The notes: generated by a model not told the origin, from the letters alone. A DNA stretch of 9,404 nucleotides from Rikenella sp. (GCA_029054535.1 JAIDFC010000150.1:1-9404); one strand, 5' to 3'. Shown: positions 1 to 6,070, numbered from the stretch's first letter. Program-made: numbers and translations.

Positions 1-7
1 GTTATAA

Positions 8-1060
8 TACTTTCCGTTGGCTCAGGACTACAACAGTCGCGGGGAGGACATGAATCGCGAGAATTCCATGCGTTTCGGGGTGGCCAACTCGCGTCTGAGC
101 GTCTCGGCCATCGCGCCGAACGTCCTCGGCGGCGAGGCCGGGGCCTACGTCGAGACCGACTTCATGGGTTCGGGGAGTAACGTCGGCATGCTGCGACTGA
201 GACACGCCTACATGAGCCTCGCCTGGAAGCGGAGCCGGCTTTTGATTGGTCAGACGAACAACCTCTCGGTGCCGGAGGAGGTCTTCCCGAACACAGTGGC
301 TCACGGCGCCGGGACGCCGCTCAATCCGTTGTCGCGGATCCCGCAGATCCGCTTCTCGCAGCAGTTCGGCGAACAGGTACGGCTCACGGCGGCCGTCGGA
401 ATGTATGCCGGCAACGAGGGGGAGGCACAAGCCTATGGATTGGTGCCGGATTTCGCTCTGCGACTCTCGGTGGGCGGGGCCACGATGATCAGCTTCAGCG
501 GAGCGGTCAAATCGATCCGCCCGCGAAACCTCACCGCCGACTCGACCCGGACCACTCGACGGATGGCGGCTTTCAACGCTTCGGTCTTCGGCCTCCACAC
601 CTTCGGCGGAGGACACAAACTGACCGCATTCTTCATGTGGGGTCAAGACCTCTCGACACTCAACATGCTGGGCGGCTACGGGCCGCGGTTGCGGGACGTC
701 GAGGCCGGAGAGAGCGACTACGGATACACGGCTACGCAGACGATCGCCACATGGCTCGGCTTCGAAACCAAAATCATGCGCGGGTGGCAACCGGGACTGC
801 TGGTCGGATGGACCAAGAACCTCGGCTCGGGCAAACCGATCGACCTGGCCCTGGCCTCGATCCCGGACAAGGGGATCGACTGGTACTTCCGACTCTCGCC
901 ACGAATCTGGTACCACTACAAACCGCTCTCTTTCGGCCTCGAGTATATGTACAGTCTGGCATCCTGGGGACGGGTCTTCGACGACCGGTACCGACCCACT
1001 CAACGATATCGAAATTCTCAAAATCACCGGATGACGCTCCTCGCACGCTTCAAATTCTGA
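8..1060 (+). CDS. Outer-membrane porin, 5'-truncated or broken
   Basis: This is the C-terminal part of a predicted outer-membrane beta-barrel porin of the kind common in Bacteroidales. The visible part has alternating polar/hydrophobic strands rich in Tyr, Trp and Gly, the segments GGEAGAYVETDFMG and LRLRHAYMSLAW followed by LLIGQT, the segment PQIRFSQQFG, and a C-terminal Phe (ARFKF) as expected for barrel assembly. No signal peptide is visible. The residues just after the in-frame TAA at 5-7 (YFPLAQDYNSRGEDMN) look like the continuation of a family N-terminal region, so the true start should lie upstream of the window. A TTG at 17 could formally open a 347-residue product, but it lacks a signal peptide and is unlikely to be the start. 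Either the gene is a pseudogene, or a one-base indel near 8-16 shifted the frame, or the sequence at the window edge is faulty. The substrate cannot be inferred. Confidence 0.75.
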   Translation, partial: YFPLAQDYNSRGEDMNRENSMRFGVANSRLSVSAIAPNVLGGEAGAYVETDFMGSGSNVGMLRLRHAYMSLAWKRSRLLIGQTNNLSVPEEVFPNTVAHGAGTPLNPLSRIPQIRFSQQFGEQVRLTAAVGMYAGNEGEAQAYGLVPDFALRLSVGGATMISFSGAVKSIRPRNLTADSTRTTRRMAAFNASVFGLHTFGGGHKLTAFFMWGQDLSTLNMLGGYGPRLRDVEAGESDYGYTATQTIATWLGFETKIMRGWQPGLLVGWTKNLGSGKPIDLALASIPDKGIDWYFRLSPRIWYHYKPLSFGLEYMYSLASWGRVFDDRYRPTQRYRNSQNHRMTLLARFKF

Positions 1061-1131
1061 TTTATCGATATCTTCTTTGTTGATATCTTCGGCTCTTTGG
1101 AACTGTTCTTTCGGATTCGGCCTCTTTGAGT

Positions 1132-1176
1132 CGCACGGATCGCCGCCCCCCCCGCGGCGCACCCTTCGGGTGTTTT
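1132..1176 (+). terminator. Possible porin terminator made from a degenerate R1 stem
   Basis: A stem CGCCGC (1141-1146) / GCGGCG (1154-1159) is followed directly by a small hairpin CACCC (1160-1164) / GGGTG (1168-1172) and TTTT (1173-1176). Placed 70-110 bases after the porin stop, it could act as an intrinsic terminator. The segment CGGATCGCCGCC also matches stem 2 of repeat R1e at 8473-8484, so this is probably a decayed R1 copy. It includes a run of eight C at 1146-1153. Confidence 0.4.
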
Positions 1177-1237
1177 ACTGGCAGCCTCTACCCTAAGTAC
1201 CGCCCTTGCCGGTGGCGACCCGACCCTGTTCAAAGAA

Positions 1238-1323
1238 AACCGCGCCCGCAGGGCGCGCGGGCCAGCCGCCGCCCATCGGCTGGCATCGCAACTCGACGGG
1301 GCTCGTTGCGTTTCCGCCGGGCG
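1238..1323 (+). repeat. R1 repeat, copy a
   Basis: Three successive stems. Stem 1 is CGCGCCC (1241-1247) / GGGCGCG (1251-1257) with loop GCA. Stem 2 is GCCAGCCG (1261-1268) / CGGCTGGC (1277-1284). Stem 3 is CGCAAC (1287-1292) / GTTGCG (1305-1310). All pairs are Watson-Crick. It is followed after a short spacer by R2 copy A, the same R1-then-R2 order as at 1547-1739. Confidence 0.75.
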
Positions 1324-1358
1324 TCCGGCCCGAAAACAACCTCGAAACATCCTCTGCG

Positions 1359-1436
1359 CGTCGCCCCCGGGAATTTCATAAAGATTTCGCCAAGAGCGAA
1401 ACTTTTGAAATTCCCCTCTTAGGCGGGCGGGCGACG
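1359..1436 (+). repeat. R2 long stepped hairpin, copy A
   Basis: Outer stem CGTCGCCC (1359-1366) / GGGCGACG (1429-1436). Middle stem GGGAATTTCA (1369-1378) / TGAAATTCCC (1406-1415). Inner stem TTTCGC (1385-1390) / GCGAAA (1396-1401), extended by AAG/CTT across a bulged A at 1384. The 3' shoulder between middle and outer stems contains CTCTTAGGCG. Nearly identical to copy F about 7.7 kb away, with 47 consecutive identical bases (1368-1414 and 9070-9116). Confidence 0.8.
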
Positions 1437-1493
1437 GTGCCGCTCGGCACGCGAAAATTGGAGTTTGCTCGGCAAACCACCGCTGGCGGCAAC
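1437..1493 (+). repeat. Module shared with 8343-8373: two small hairpins
   Basis: GTGCCG (1437-1442) / CGGCAC (1445-1450) is followed by GTTTGC (1463-1468) / GCAAAC (1472-1477). The first hairpin and the following GCGAAA..TGGAGTTTGCT recur at 8343-8373. A variant of the second hairpin (GTTTACTCTGCAAACC) lies at 8406-8421. It appears to be another building block of the same mosaic. Confidence 0.55.
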
Positions 1494-1546
1494 CCCAAAA
1501 ATAGTCTGGCTCCGCGCACCAGACGATATCATTCGGAGTCGCCATA

Positions 1547-1641
1547 AACCGCGACCTCTGGTCGCGCGGGCCGAACGCCTCCCACTCGGGAGGCCCGCAA
1601 TTATGCCGCTTACGCGTCAAAGATTGCGACCGCTCCCGGGC
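1547..1641 (+). repeat. R1 repeat, copy b
   Basis: Stem 1 is CGCGACC (1550-1556) / GGTCGCG (1560-1566) with loop TCT. Stem 2 is GCCTCCC (1577-1583) / GGGAGGC (1588-1594) with loop ACTC. Stem 3 is CGCAAT (1596-1601) / ATTGCG (1623-1628). Compared with copy a, stems 1 and 2 and the last pair of stem 3 (C-G to T-A) have changed on both sides so that pairing is kept. Confidence 0.75.
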
Positions 1642-1665
1642 GTTCGACCCAAATATTCTTCGCGC

Positions 1666-1739
1666 GTCGCCCGCGGGAATTTCATCTCGATTTTGCACTC
1701 GCAAAACGAGCGAAATTCCTCCTTAAGCGGGCGGGCGAC
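1666..1739 (+). repeat. R2 long stepped hairpin, copy B
   Basis: Outer stem GTCGCCCGC (1666-1674) / GCGGGCGAC (1731-1739). Middle stem GGAATTTC (1676-1683) / GAAATTCC (1712-1719). Inner stem CTCG + TTTTGC (1686-1696, bulged A at 1690) / GCAAAACGAG (1701-1710). The inner stem sequence differs from copies A and F, but pairing and the bulged A are kept. The 3' shoulder is CTCCTTAAGCG. Confidence 0.8.
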
Positions 1740-1753
1740 TGTTCTTTATTTGT

Positions 1754-1828
1754 CCGCGCGCCTGCGAAATTCATCCGTTTCAATTTACATTGAAACGGCG
1801 TATTTCGCTACTTAGGCGAGGCGCGCGG
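1754..1828 (+). repeat. R2 long stepped hairpin, copy C
   Basis: Outer stem CCGCGCGCC (1754-1762) / GGCGCGCGG (1820-1828). Middle stem GCGAAAT (1764-1770) / ATTTCGC (1802-1808). Inner stem CCGTTTCAAT (1775-1784) / ATTGAAACGG (1789-1798) with loop TTAC. The 3' shoulder is TACTTAGGCG. It belongs to the CCGCGCGCC subtype with copies D and E. Confidence 0.8.
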
Positions 1829-1883
1829 GGGACACGCAGAAACAACCCCAAACAAAGGCGCGCGCCGTGGCGCGAATGCGTCA

Positions 1884-1913
1884 GCCGCGCGGCCCCGCGT
1901 GCCCGCGGTAGGC
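1884..1913 (+). repeat. R3 module, copy a
   Basis: GC-rich module with core CCGCGTGCCCGCGG (1895-1908), which can form a CCGCG/CGCGG hairpin with loop TGCC. It is preceded by the palindrome GCCGCGCGGC. About 26 bases are identical to copy d at 9163-9188. Confidence 0.6.
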
Positions 1914-1963
1914 GGGCGGCCTGCATATCGCTTAAACCCGCGCTGAAAACCCCGCCCGGCGGC

Positions 1964-1987
1964 GATGCTGCGACCGTTCTAAAGAAC
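1964..1987 (+). repeat. R4 module, copy a (shortened)
   Basis: GATGCTGCG is followed after three bases by GTTCTAAAGAAC, a small hairpin (GTTCT/AGAAC). Copies at 8849-8876 and 9234-9268 have the same ends with an extra TATCGCTATACT-like middle part, so this copy looks internally deleted. It sits about 50 bases before rnhB, where it could affect that gene's transcription start or end upstream read-through. Confidence 0.5.
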
Positions 1988-2037
1988 AGACCCAAGTCCA
2001 AAACAGGATATAAAAACAAAAATCATAACATAATAAT

Positions 2038-2676
2038 ATGTTGGCACTGAGTTTATATGGCGGGGTCGAGGTCGGTCTTGACGAAGCAGGTCGAGGGCCG
2101 TTGGCCGGATCGGTTTTTGCGGGTGCCGTGTTGTTGCCGACGGACTTCGACGACGAGCGGCTCGACGATTCCAAAAAGATGAAAGAGGCCGACCGGTATG
2201 CGCTGCGGGAGGTGATCGAGCGCGAAGCGGTGGCTTGGGGCGTAGGCGAGGTCTCGGCGGCGGAGATCGACGAGATCAACATCCTGAACGCCTCGTTCCG
2301 AGCGATGCGCCGGGCCTTTGCGCAGCTTCAGGAACGTCTGCCCGAAGGCATCGAGGTAGAGCGGCTGTTGGTGGACGGAAACCGGTTCCGCCCGGGGCGA
2401 TTGCTCGTGCCGTACGAGTGCGTGGTGAAGGGCGACGCGAAACTGGCGCCGATCGCAGCGGCTTCGGTGCTGGCAAAAACCTACCGGGACGACTATATGC
2501 TTCGTCTGCACGAGGAGTTTCCGGAGTACGGCTGGGATCGCAACAAGGGCTATCCGACGGCGGCCCACTGCGAGGCGGTGGCGCGCTACGGTCTCTCGCC
2601 CTACCACCGGCGGACGTTCTGCGGCCGGTTTCTCGACCTGTTCTCGGGGGCGGAAGGGACAACCGAGAAGGACTGA
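2038..2676 (+). CDS. rnhB: Ribonuclease HII
   Basis: Cytoplasmic endonuclease that cuts the RNA strand of RNA/DNA hybrids and incises at single ribonucleotides misincorporated in DNA, starting ribonucleotide excision repair. The 212-residue product is of normal family length. The signature GLDEAGRGPLAG supplies catalytic Asp15 and Glu16. LDDSKKM follows at 42-48, LLVDGNRF carries Asp113, and VKGDAKLAPIAAASVLAK carries Asp133, completing the four acidic metal-binding residues of the family. The conserved YGWDRNKGYPTAAH and SPYHRRTF segments are present near the C-terminus. The ATG at 2038 gives the usual short N-terminal lead before the first motif; the leader is A-rich with no clear Shine-Dalgarno, normal for Bacteroidetes. 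It stands alone, convergent with ribE, and directly follows repeat cluster I. Confidence 0.97.
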   Translation: MLALSLYGGVEVGLDEAGRGPLAGSVFAGAVLLPTDFDDERLDDSKKMKEADRYALREVIEREAVAWGVGEVSAAEIDEINILNASFRAMRRAFAQLQERLPEGIEVERLLVDGNRFRPGRLLVPYECVVKGDAKLAPIAAASVLAKTYRDDYMLRLHEEFPEYGWDRNKGYPTAAHCEAVARYGLSPYHRRTFCGRFLDLFSGAEGTTEKD

Positions 2677-2682
2677 AACAGA

Positions 2683-2730
2683 CTTCGGGGTGGTTTCGTT
2701 GTTTCAAAAAACGACGAAACCACCCCGAAG
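2683..2730. terminator. Perfect 17-bp hairpin between convergent rnhB and ribE
   Basis: The arms at 2683-2699 and 2714-2730 are perfect inverted repeats (CTTCGGGGTGGTTTCGT and its complement) around a 14-base A-rich loop. The position, 6 bases after the rnhB stop and 29 bases beyond the ribE stop, suggests a terminator serving both strands. Neither side has a proper T tract, so it is either a non-canonical terminator or a repeat used as one. Confidence 0.6.
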
Positions 2731-2759
2731 CACAAAGTCCGCTCACATGGAGCCGCTTA

Positions 2760-3380
2760 TTATCGCCCCTCCGAAGCCGTCCCCAACAACCGGGCCACAT
2801 ATTTCCCGATGATGTCGAACTCCAGATTCACCCGTGTCCCCGGCTCGATCCGATGGAAATTGGTGTGCTCGTGGGTGTACGGAATGATCGCCACCTGAAA
2901 CGACCCCTCGCGCGAGTTCACCACCGTCAGGCTCACGCCGTTCACCGCCACCGAGCCTTTCTCGACGGTTACATACCCGGACTTCCGAAGCCGTTCCGGA
3001 GCCTCGTAAGTGAACGTGTAGTACCAGCTCCCGTCGGCAAACTCCACCGACTCGCAAACGGCTGTCGTATCGACGTGCCCCTGCACGATATGCCCGTCCA
3101 ACAGTCCGTCCATCCGCATGCTCCGCTCCAGGTTCACCAAATCCCCCTCGCGCAACCCGCCGAGGTTGCTCTTCTCCAGCGTCTCCCGAATCGCCGTTAC
3201 GGTGTAAATCCCAGCCGACGCATCGACCGAAACGACGGTCAAACAAACCCCGTTATGAGCCACGCTCTGATCCACGTGCAACTCTCCGGCTATCTCAGAC
3301 TCCAATGTCAAATGCAGATTCTCGCCCTCTCGCTCCAACCCGACTACGCTTCCTACGGTCTGTATTATCCCTGAAAACAT
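2760..3380 (-). CDS. ribE: Riboflavin synthase, alpha chain
   Basis: Catalyses the last step of riboflavin synthesis: dismutation of two 6,7-dimethyl-8-ribityllumazine molecules into riboflavin and 5-amino-6-ribitylamino-uracil, in the cytoplasm as a homotrimer. The 206 residues form the two tandem lumazine-binding barrels of the family: an N-terminal one starting MFSGIIQ with SVAHNGVCLTV at 39-49, and a C-terminal one from about residue 97 (GHIVQGHVD at 96-104, SVAVNGVSLTV at 143-153). The internal duplication is clear from those two paired motifs. I chose the ATG at 3380 because family members begin MF(T/S)GII; an in-frame GTG at 3389 would add only MRN, and GTGAGGA lies just before the chosen start. 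No other rib gene is in the window, and I see no FMN riboswitch upstream, so it appears to be a stand-alone gene. Confidence 0.97.
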   Translation of the reverse strand: MFSGIIQTVGSVVGLEREGENLHLTLESEIAGELHVDQSVAHNGVCLTVVSVDASAGIYTVTAIRETLEKSNLGGLREGDLVNLERSMRMDGLLDGHIVQGHVDTTAVCESVEFADGSWYYTFTYEAPERLRKSGYVTVEKGSVAVNGVSLTVVNSREGSFQVAIIPYTHEHTNFHRIEPGTRVNLEFDIIGKYVARLLGTASEGR

Positions 3381-3444
3381 ATTCCTCACTATTTTTTAAT
3401 TGTTCTTTTTTTCTGTAACCGGTCGTTAGCTACGTGCTGGTACT

Positions 3445-3468
3445 GTTCTTTTTGTGAACAAAAAGAAC
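3445..3468. repeat. 11-bp hairpin, left end of symmetrical unit
   Basis: GTTCTTTTTGT (3445-3455) / ACAAAAAGAAC (3458-3468), perfect with a two-base spacer. On the minus strand it follows an AT-rich stretch downstream of the peptidase gene and could take part in ending that transcript; GTTCT/AGAAC ends also occur in the R4 modules. Confidence 0.5.
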
Positions 3469-3560
3469 CAAAAAAACTTTCGGGAATGCTGCGCATTCCA
3501 TGGGCCGGAGCATTAGATTGCGGAGCCTAAGGCGTAGCGTAGCTAGTTAAAAGTTTTTGG

Positions 3561-3584
3561 TGCCGCTTTTTACAAAAAGCGGCA
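3561..3584 (-). terminator. Probable terminator of the peptidase transcript
   Basis: TGCCGCTTTTT (3561-3571) / AAAAAGCGGCA (3574-3584) is a perfect 11-bp inverted repeat with a two-base spacer, 45 bases beyond the peptidase stop on the minus strand. On that strand there is no uninterrupted T run after the stem, so the terminator call rests on position and symmetry. Confidence 0.45.
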
Positions 3585-3628
3585 GTTCTGTACAGTAGCC
3601 AAACACGGATTGCAAAAAAGAGAACGAT

Positions 3629-4852
3629 TTAGAGATTAGCGAATTTTTGAGCGATCGTGTCGGGTACTGCAGCGCGGTTGACCATGATGTTGAGCGTTTT
3701 GTAGCGCACGAACGGTTCCGAAGCGTAGAAGAAGCCCTTGTATTTGCCCCGCTCACCCCACGAGTTTTTGACCTTGTAGAATTTGTTGCCCCACTGGTCG
3801 TGTGCCGTCCCGACGATGACCATGCCGTGGTCGTCGGTGGTTTCGTAGTTGTCGAAAGCCTCCTGGCGCATCGCCTGGGTGATGGTTTTTTCGGGCATCG
3901 GTCCGGTGATTTTTCGGGCCATGCGATCGAGTTGCTCTTTGGTGAGTCCCGTCCAGTGGGCCATGTCCGAACCGGCGACCTCTTCGGGTTTGTCGACCGG
4001 AACGATCGCAAATCCTTCGTTGTAGCGGAATCCTTTTTCGCTCACGTCGGCCGACCAGTTCACCGCATAGCCCTGTGCCAATGCCGTGTCGATGATCGCC
4101 ATCAAGTCGTCCACCGGCACATTGGCCGCCGGTTCCCAAGCCCAGTTGTCCGGCACTTCGACCGCGAACCGGGTGTAGAACGGGTGGTGGGTGAACGAGG
4201 TAAACGATACGAAGTCGTCGGCTCGCAAGCCCATCGCTTCGGCGAACGACGCCGGCGTGTATTCCTTGCCCTTATAGATGAATTTCTCGGGACATTTGCC
4301 CAGATAGGCGTCCAGAATGCCGTTCAACCCATCTTGCCACACCGGCGACAAGGTCCGGTTCGGCGCCTGGATCACGGCTTTCATATACCCGGCCAGCACT
4401 GCATCCAGTTCGCCGTGTCGATGCACGCTGTCCCGACTGTACCGCAACCCTTCGTAAGCCTCCTGCGGCACGATGCCGTGGTTCCGGAGGATGGTCAGCA
4501 CGTCGTGCGTGTTGGCCCCGGCCGAAAAGCTGTTCGCTCCGTGCAACCGGGCGTATTTGATCGCTTTATCCAGGTAGGTGTGCCGCACGATCCACATCTC
4601 CGACAGATTCAGGGTGTCTTTCCCCTGTCGCAGCGCTTCGCTCTCCAGCAGCCCGGTCCCGGCGAAGCTCCAGCAGGTCCCCGAGCTGCTCTGGTTGTCG
4701 ATCGGCGTTACCGGGACGACATGCACGTCGGTAAATACGTACGCCGTATCTGCGTTTTTCTGCGTTTTCTGTTTCTTGGCTTTCGGCGCGGCGGAGGCGG
4801 AAAAAGCGGTCATCGCCAGCGCTGCCGTACAAACGGTGAGAATGGATTTCAT
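3629..4852 (-). CDS. Secreted C1B cysteine peptidase (bleomycin hydrolase/aminopeptidase C-like)
   Basis: A papain-fold cysteine peptidase of family C1B, whose known members trim amino acids from the N-termini of peptides. The 407-residue product begins with a signal peptide (MKSILTVCTAALAMTAFSASA, cleavage about residue 21-22) and a Lys-rich linker, so it acts in the periplasm or outside the cell, unlike the cytosolic PepC/Blh enzymes. The oxyanion-hole Gln54 and nucleophile Cys60 are in NQSSSGTCWSFAGT; His342 is in DDHGMVIVGTAHD; Asn363 is in VKNSWGERG. All key residues are present, and the length is somewhat below that of cytosolic relatives (about 450). The gene starts 28 bases after the gmd stop on the same strand, so the two may be co-transcribed, though no shared function is evident. 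The ATG at 4852 is fixed by the signal peptide. Exact specificity (aminopeptidase or endopeptidase) cannot be read from the sequence. Confidence 0.92.
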   Translation of the reverse strand: MKSILTVCTAALAMTAFSASAAPKAKKQKTQKNADTAYVFTDVHVVPVTPIDNQSSSGTCWSFAGTGLLESEALRQGKDTLNLSEMWIVRHTYLDKAIKYARLHGANSFSAGANTHDVLTILRNHGIVPQEAYEGLRYSRDSVHRHGELDAVLAGYMKAVIQAPNRTLSPVWQDGLNGILDAYLGKCPEKFIYKGKEYTPASFAEAMGLRADDFVSFTSFTHHPFYTRFAVEVPDNWAWEPAANVPVDDLMAIIDTALAQGYAVNWSADVSEKGFRYNEGFAIVPVDKPEEVAGSDMAHWTGLTKEQLDRMARKITGPMPEKTITQAMRQEAFDNYETTDDHGMVIVGTAHDQWGNKFYKVKNSWGERGKYKGFFYASEPFVRYKTLNIMVNRAAVPDTIAQKFANL

Positions 4853-4880
4853 GAATGAATGATTGTTTGTATGAGTTTGG

Positions 4881-6032
4881 TTATTCGAAATAGCTGTTCA
4901 CGGTAAATCCCCCGGCCTTGAGGTAAGCATCTCGTTTGAAGAGTTTCACGTCGCTGCGCACCATCTCGGCCACCAGAGCCGGCAGGTCGTACTGCGGTTT
5001 CCATCCCAGCACGGTCCGTGCTTTGGTCGAGTCGCCGATCAAGGCTTCGACTTCCGTCGGCCGGAAGTAGCGCGGATCGACGCTCGCCACCCGACTCCCG
5101 ACCCGCTTCCGGATAGCCGACAGATATTCTTCGCCCACGATCTCTGCAAATCGGACTCCGTCCACCGCCGCGATGCAAGCCTGTTCGTCGATCCCCGCGC
5201 CTCGGAACTCGACCGAGATCCCCAACTCGGCAAAGGCCATCCGCAGAAAATCTCGGATCGAGGTCGTTACCCCGGTCGCAATCACATAGTCGTCCGGCCG
5301 CGACTGCTGTAAAATCAGCCACATCGCCTCTACGTAGTCTTTCGCATGCCCCCAGTCGCGCGTGGCGCTCATGTTCCCCAGATAGGTCTGCTCCTGCATC
5401 CCGAGCGCAATCCGGGCTGCAGCCCGCGTAATCTTCCGTGTAACGAAGGTCTCGCCCCGCACCGGACTCTCGTGGTTGAACAGAATCCCGTTGCTGGCGT
5501 GCATCCCGTAGGCTTCGCGGTAGTTGACGGTGATCCAATAGGCGTACAACTTGGCGCAGGCATACGGAGACCGCGGGTAAAACGGCGTCTGTTCGCTCTG
5601 CGGCACGCTCTGCACCAGCCCGTAAAGTTCCGAAGTCGATGCCTGATAGATCCGGGTCCGTTCCGTCAGCCCCAGCATCCGAACGGCTTCCAACAGCCGC
5701 AAAGTTCCGATCCCGTCGGCATTGGCGGCATATTCCGGGGTGTCGAAACTGACTTTCACATGGCTCATGGCGGCGAGATTATAAATCTCGTCGGGCTGAA
5801 CCTCCTGAATGATTTTCGTGAGGTTCAGCGAGTCGGTCATATCCCCGTAGTGCAGCACGAGCCGCTGTCCGTCGACATGCGGATCCTCGTACAGATGGTC
5901 GATCCGCTCGGTGTTGAACGACGAAGCACGACGTTTGATCCCGTGCACGACGTATCCTTTCCGGAGCAGAAACTCGGCCAGGTAGGCGCCGTCCTGACCG
6001 GTGATTCCGGTGATTAAGGCTCTCTTCGACAT
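4881..6032 (-). CDS. gmd: GDP-mannose 4,6-dehydratase
   Basis: Cytoplasmic NADP-dependent extended SDR enzyme that converts GDP-mannose to GDP-4-keto-6-deoxymannose, the branch point for GDP-L-fucose, GDP-rhamnose and related sugars used in surface glycans. The 383-residue product has the Rossmann motif TGITGQDGAYL (8-18), the NADP-binding Arg pair in IKRRASSFNTERIDHLY (Arg34-Arg35), and the catalytic residues Thr133 and Glu135 in STSELYG with Tyr157 and Lys161 in YACAK. RDWGHAKDYVEAMW and NHESPVRGETFVTRKI are also typical of Gmd. I chose the ATG at 6032 because MSKRALITG gives the normal N-terminus; a start at 6065 would fall within the predicted promoter. GDP-fucose synthase (fcl/wcaG), its frequent neighbour, is absent here, and the downstream gene is a peptidase. 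Therefore the final sugar is unknown. Confidence 0.97.
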   Translation of the reverse strand: MSKRALITGITGQDGAYLAEFLLRKGYVVHGIKRRASSFNTERIDHLYEDPHVDGQRLVLHYGDMTDSLNLTKIIQEVQPDEIYNLAAMSHVKVSFDTPEYAANADGIGTLRLLEAVRMLGLTERTRIYQASTSELYGLVQSVPQSEQTPFYPRSPYACAKLYAYWITVNYREAYGMHASNGILFNHESPVRGETFVTRKITRAAARIALGMQEQTYLGNMSATRDWGHAKDYVEAMWLILQQSRPDDYVIATGVTTSIRDFLRMAFAELGISVEFRGAGIDEQACIAAVDGVRFAEIVGEEYLSAIRKRVGSRVASVDPRYFRPTEVEALIGDSTKARTVLGWKPQYDLPALVAEMVRSDVKLFKRDAYLKAGGFTVNSYFE

Positions 6033-6062
6033 AGCTCTTTGGGAGATTTCTCTGTTGATTGG

Positions 6063-6070
6063 CAAAGATA
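6063..6070 (-). promoter_or_regulatory. gmd promoter, -7 element TATCTTTG
   Basis: On the minus strand this reads TATCTTTG, an exact match to the Bacteroidetes primary sigma factor -7 consensus TAnnTTTG. Transcription would begin roughly 6 bases downstream, giving a leader of about 25 bases to the ATG at 6032. No clear -33 TTG/TTTG is seen about 19-20 bases upstream. Confidence 0.6.

Larger units (their letters stand above)
1061..2037. other. Gene-poor block filled with palindromic repeats (cluster I)
   Basis: About 980 bases separate the porin from rnhB. I see no credible coding region: the open frames have no recognisable protein features and run through hairpins. The block contains a degenerate R1 stem, R1 copies a and b, R2 copies A, B and C, one R3 and one R4 module, in this order and all in the same orientation. 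The last 50 bases before rnhB (about 1985-2037) turn abruptly AT-rich and probably hold the leader of rnhB, although I find no TAnnTTTG element there. Confidence 0.8.
3381..3628. other. Hairpin-rich gap between ribE and the peptidase gene
   Basis: About 250 bases without a gene. It holds two AT-rich hairpins (3445-3468 and 3561-3584) and a small one, GGAATGC (3483-3489) / GCATTCC (3493-3499). Near-matching inverted segments CCAAAAAAACTTT (3468-3480) and AAAGTTTTTGG (about 3550-3560) lie just inside the two larger hairpins, so the 140 bases from 3445 to 3584 could form one symmetrical unit. It must also contain the ribE promoter, which I could not pick out. Confidence 0.6.

Noticed and set aside
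2..1162. Long open frame on the minus strand opposite the porin
   Set aside because: It lies antisense to a recognisable barrel protein, is rich in Arg and Pro as expected of a GC-rich shadow frame, and has no recognisable domain.
1359..1436. R2 elements as ordinary intrinsic terminators
   Set aside because: No T tract follows the hairpins, and most copies are not placed directly after a gene.
1024..1704. Minus-strand open frame through cluster I, and similar frames at 7953-8663 and 8429-8794
   Set aside because: They cross several hairpin repeats, are rich in Arg, Ala and Pro, and repeat the same nonsense peptides wherever the repeats recur. GC-rich DNA has few stop codons, so such frames are expected.
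1754..1828. R2 hairpins as integron attC sites
   Set aside because: The right shoulder TTAGGCG is reminiscent of an attC core, but the left arm lacks the matching GCCTAAC box, there are no gene cassettes between copies and no integrase in the window.
2235..3374. Long plus-strand frame over rnhB and antisense to ribE
   Set aside because: It overlaps two clearly identified genes in other frames and spans the intergenic hairpin between them; a shadow frame.
3381..3480. FMN riboswitch upstream of ribE
   Set aside because: The conserved RFN core sequences are not seen on the minus strand, and the gap is AT-rich and short.
3647..4858. 403-codon plus-strand frame antisense to the peptidase
   Set aside because: The minus strand carries a signal peptide and a complete Cys/His/Asn triad; the plus frame shows no family features.
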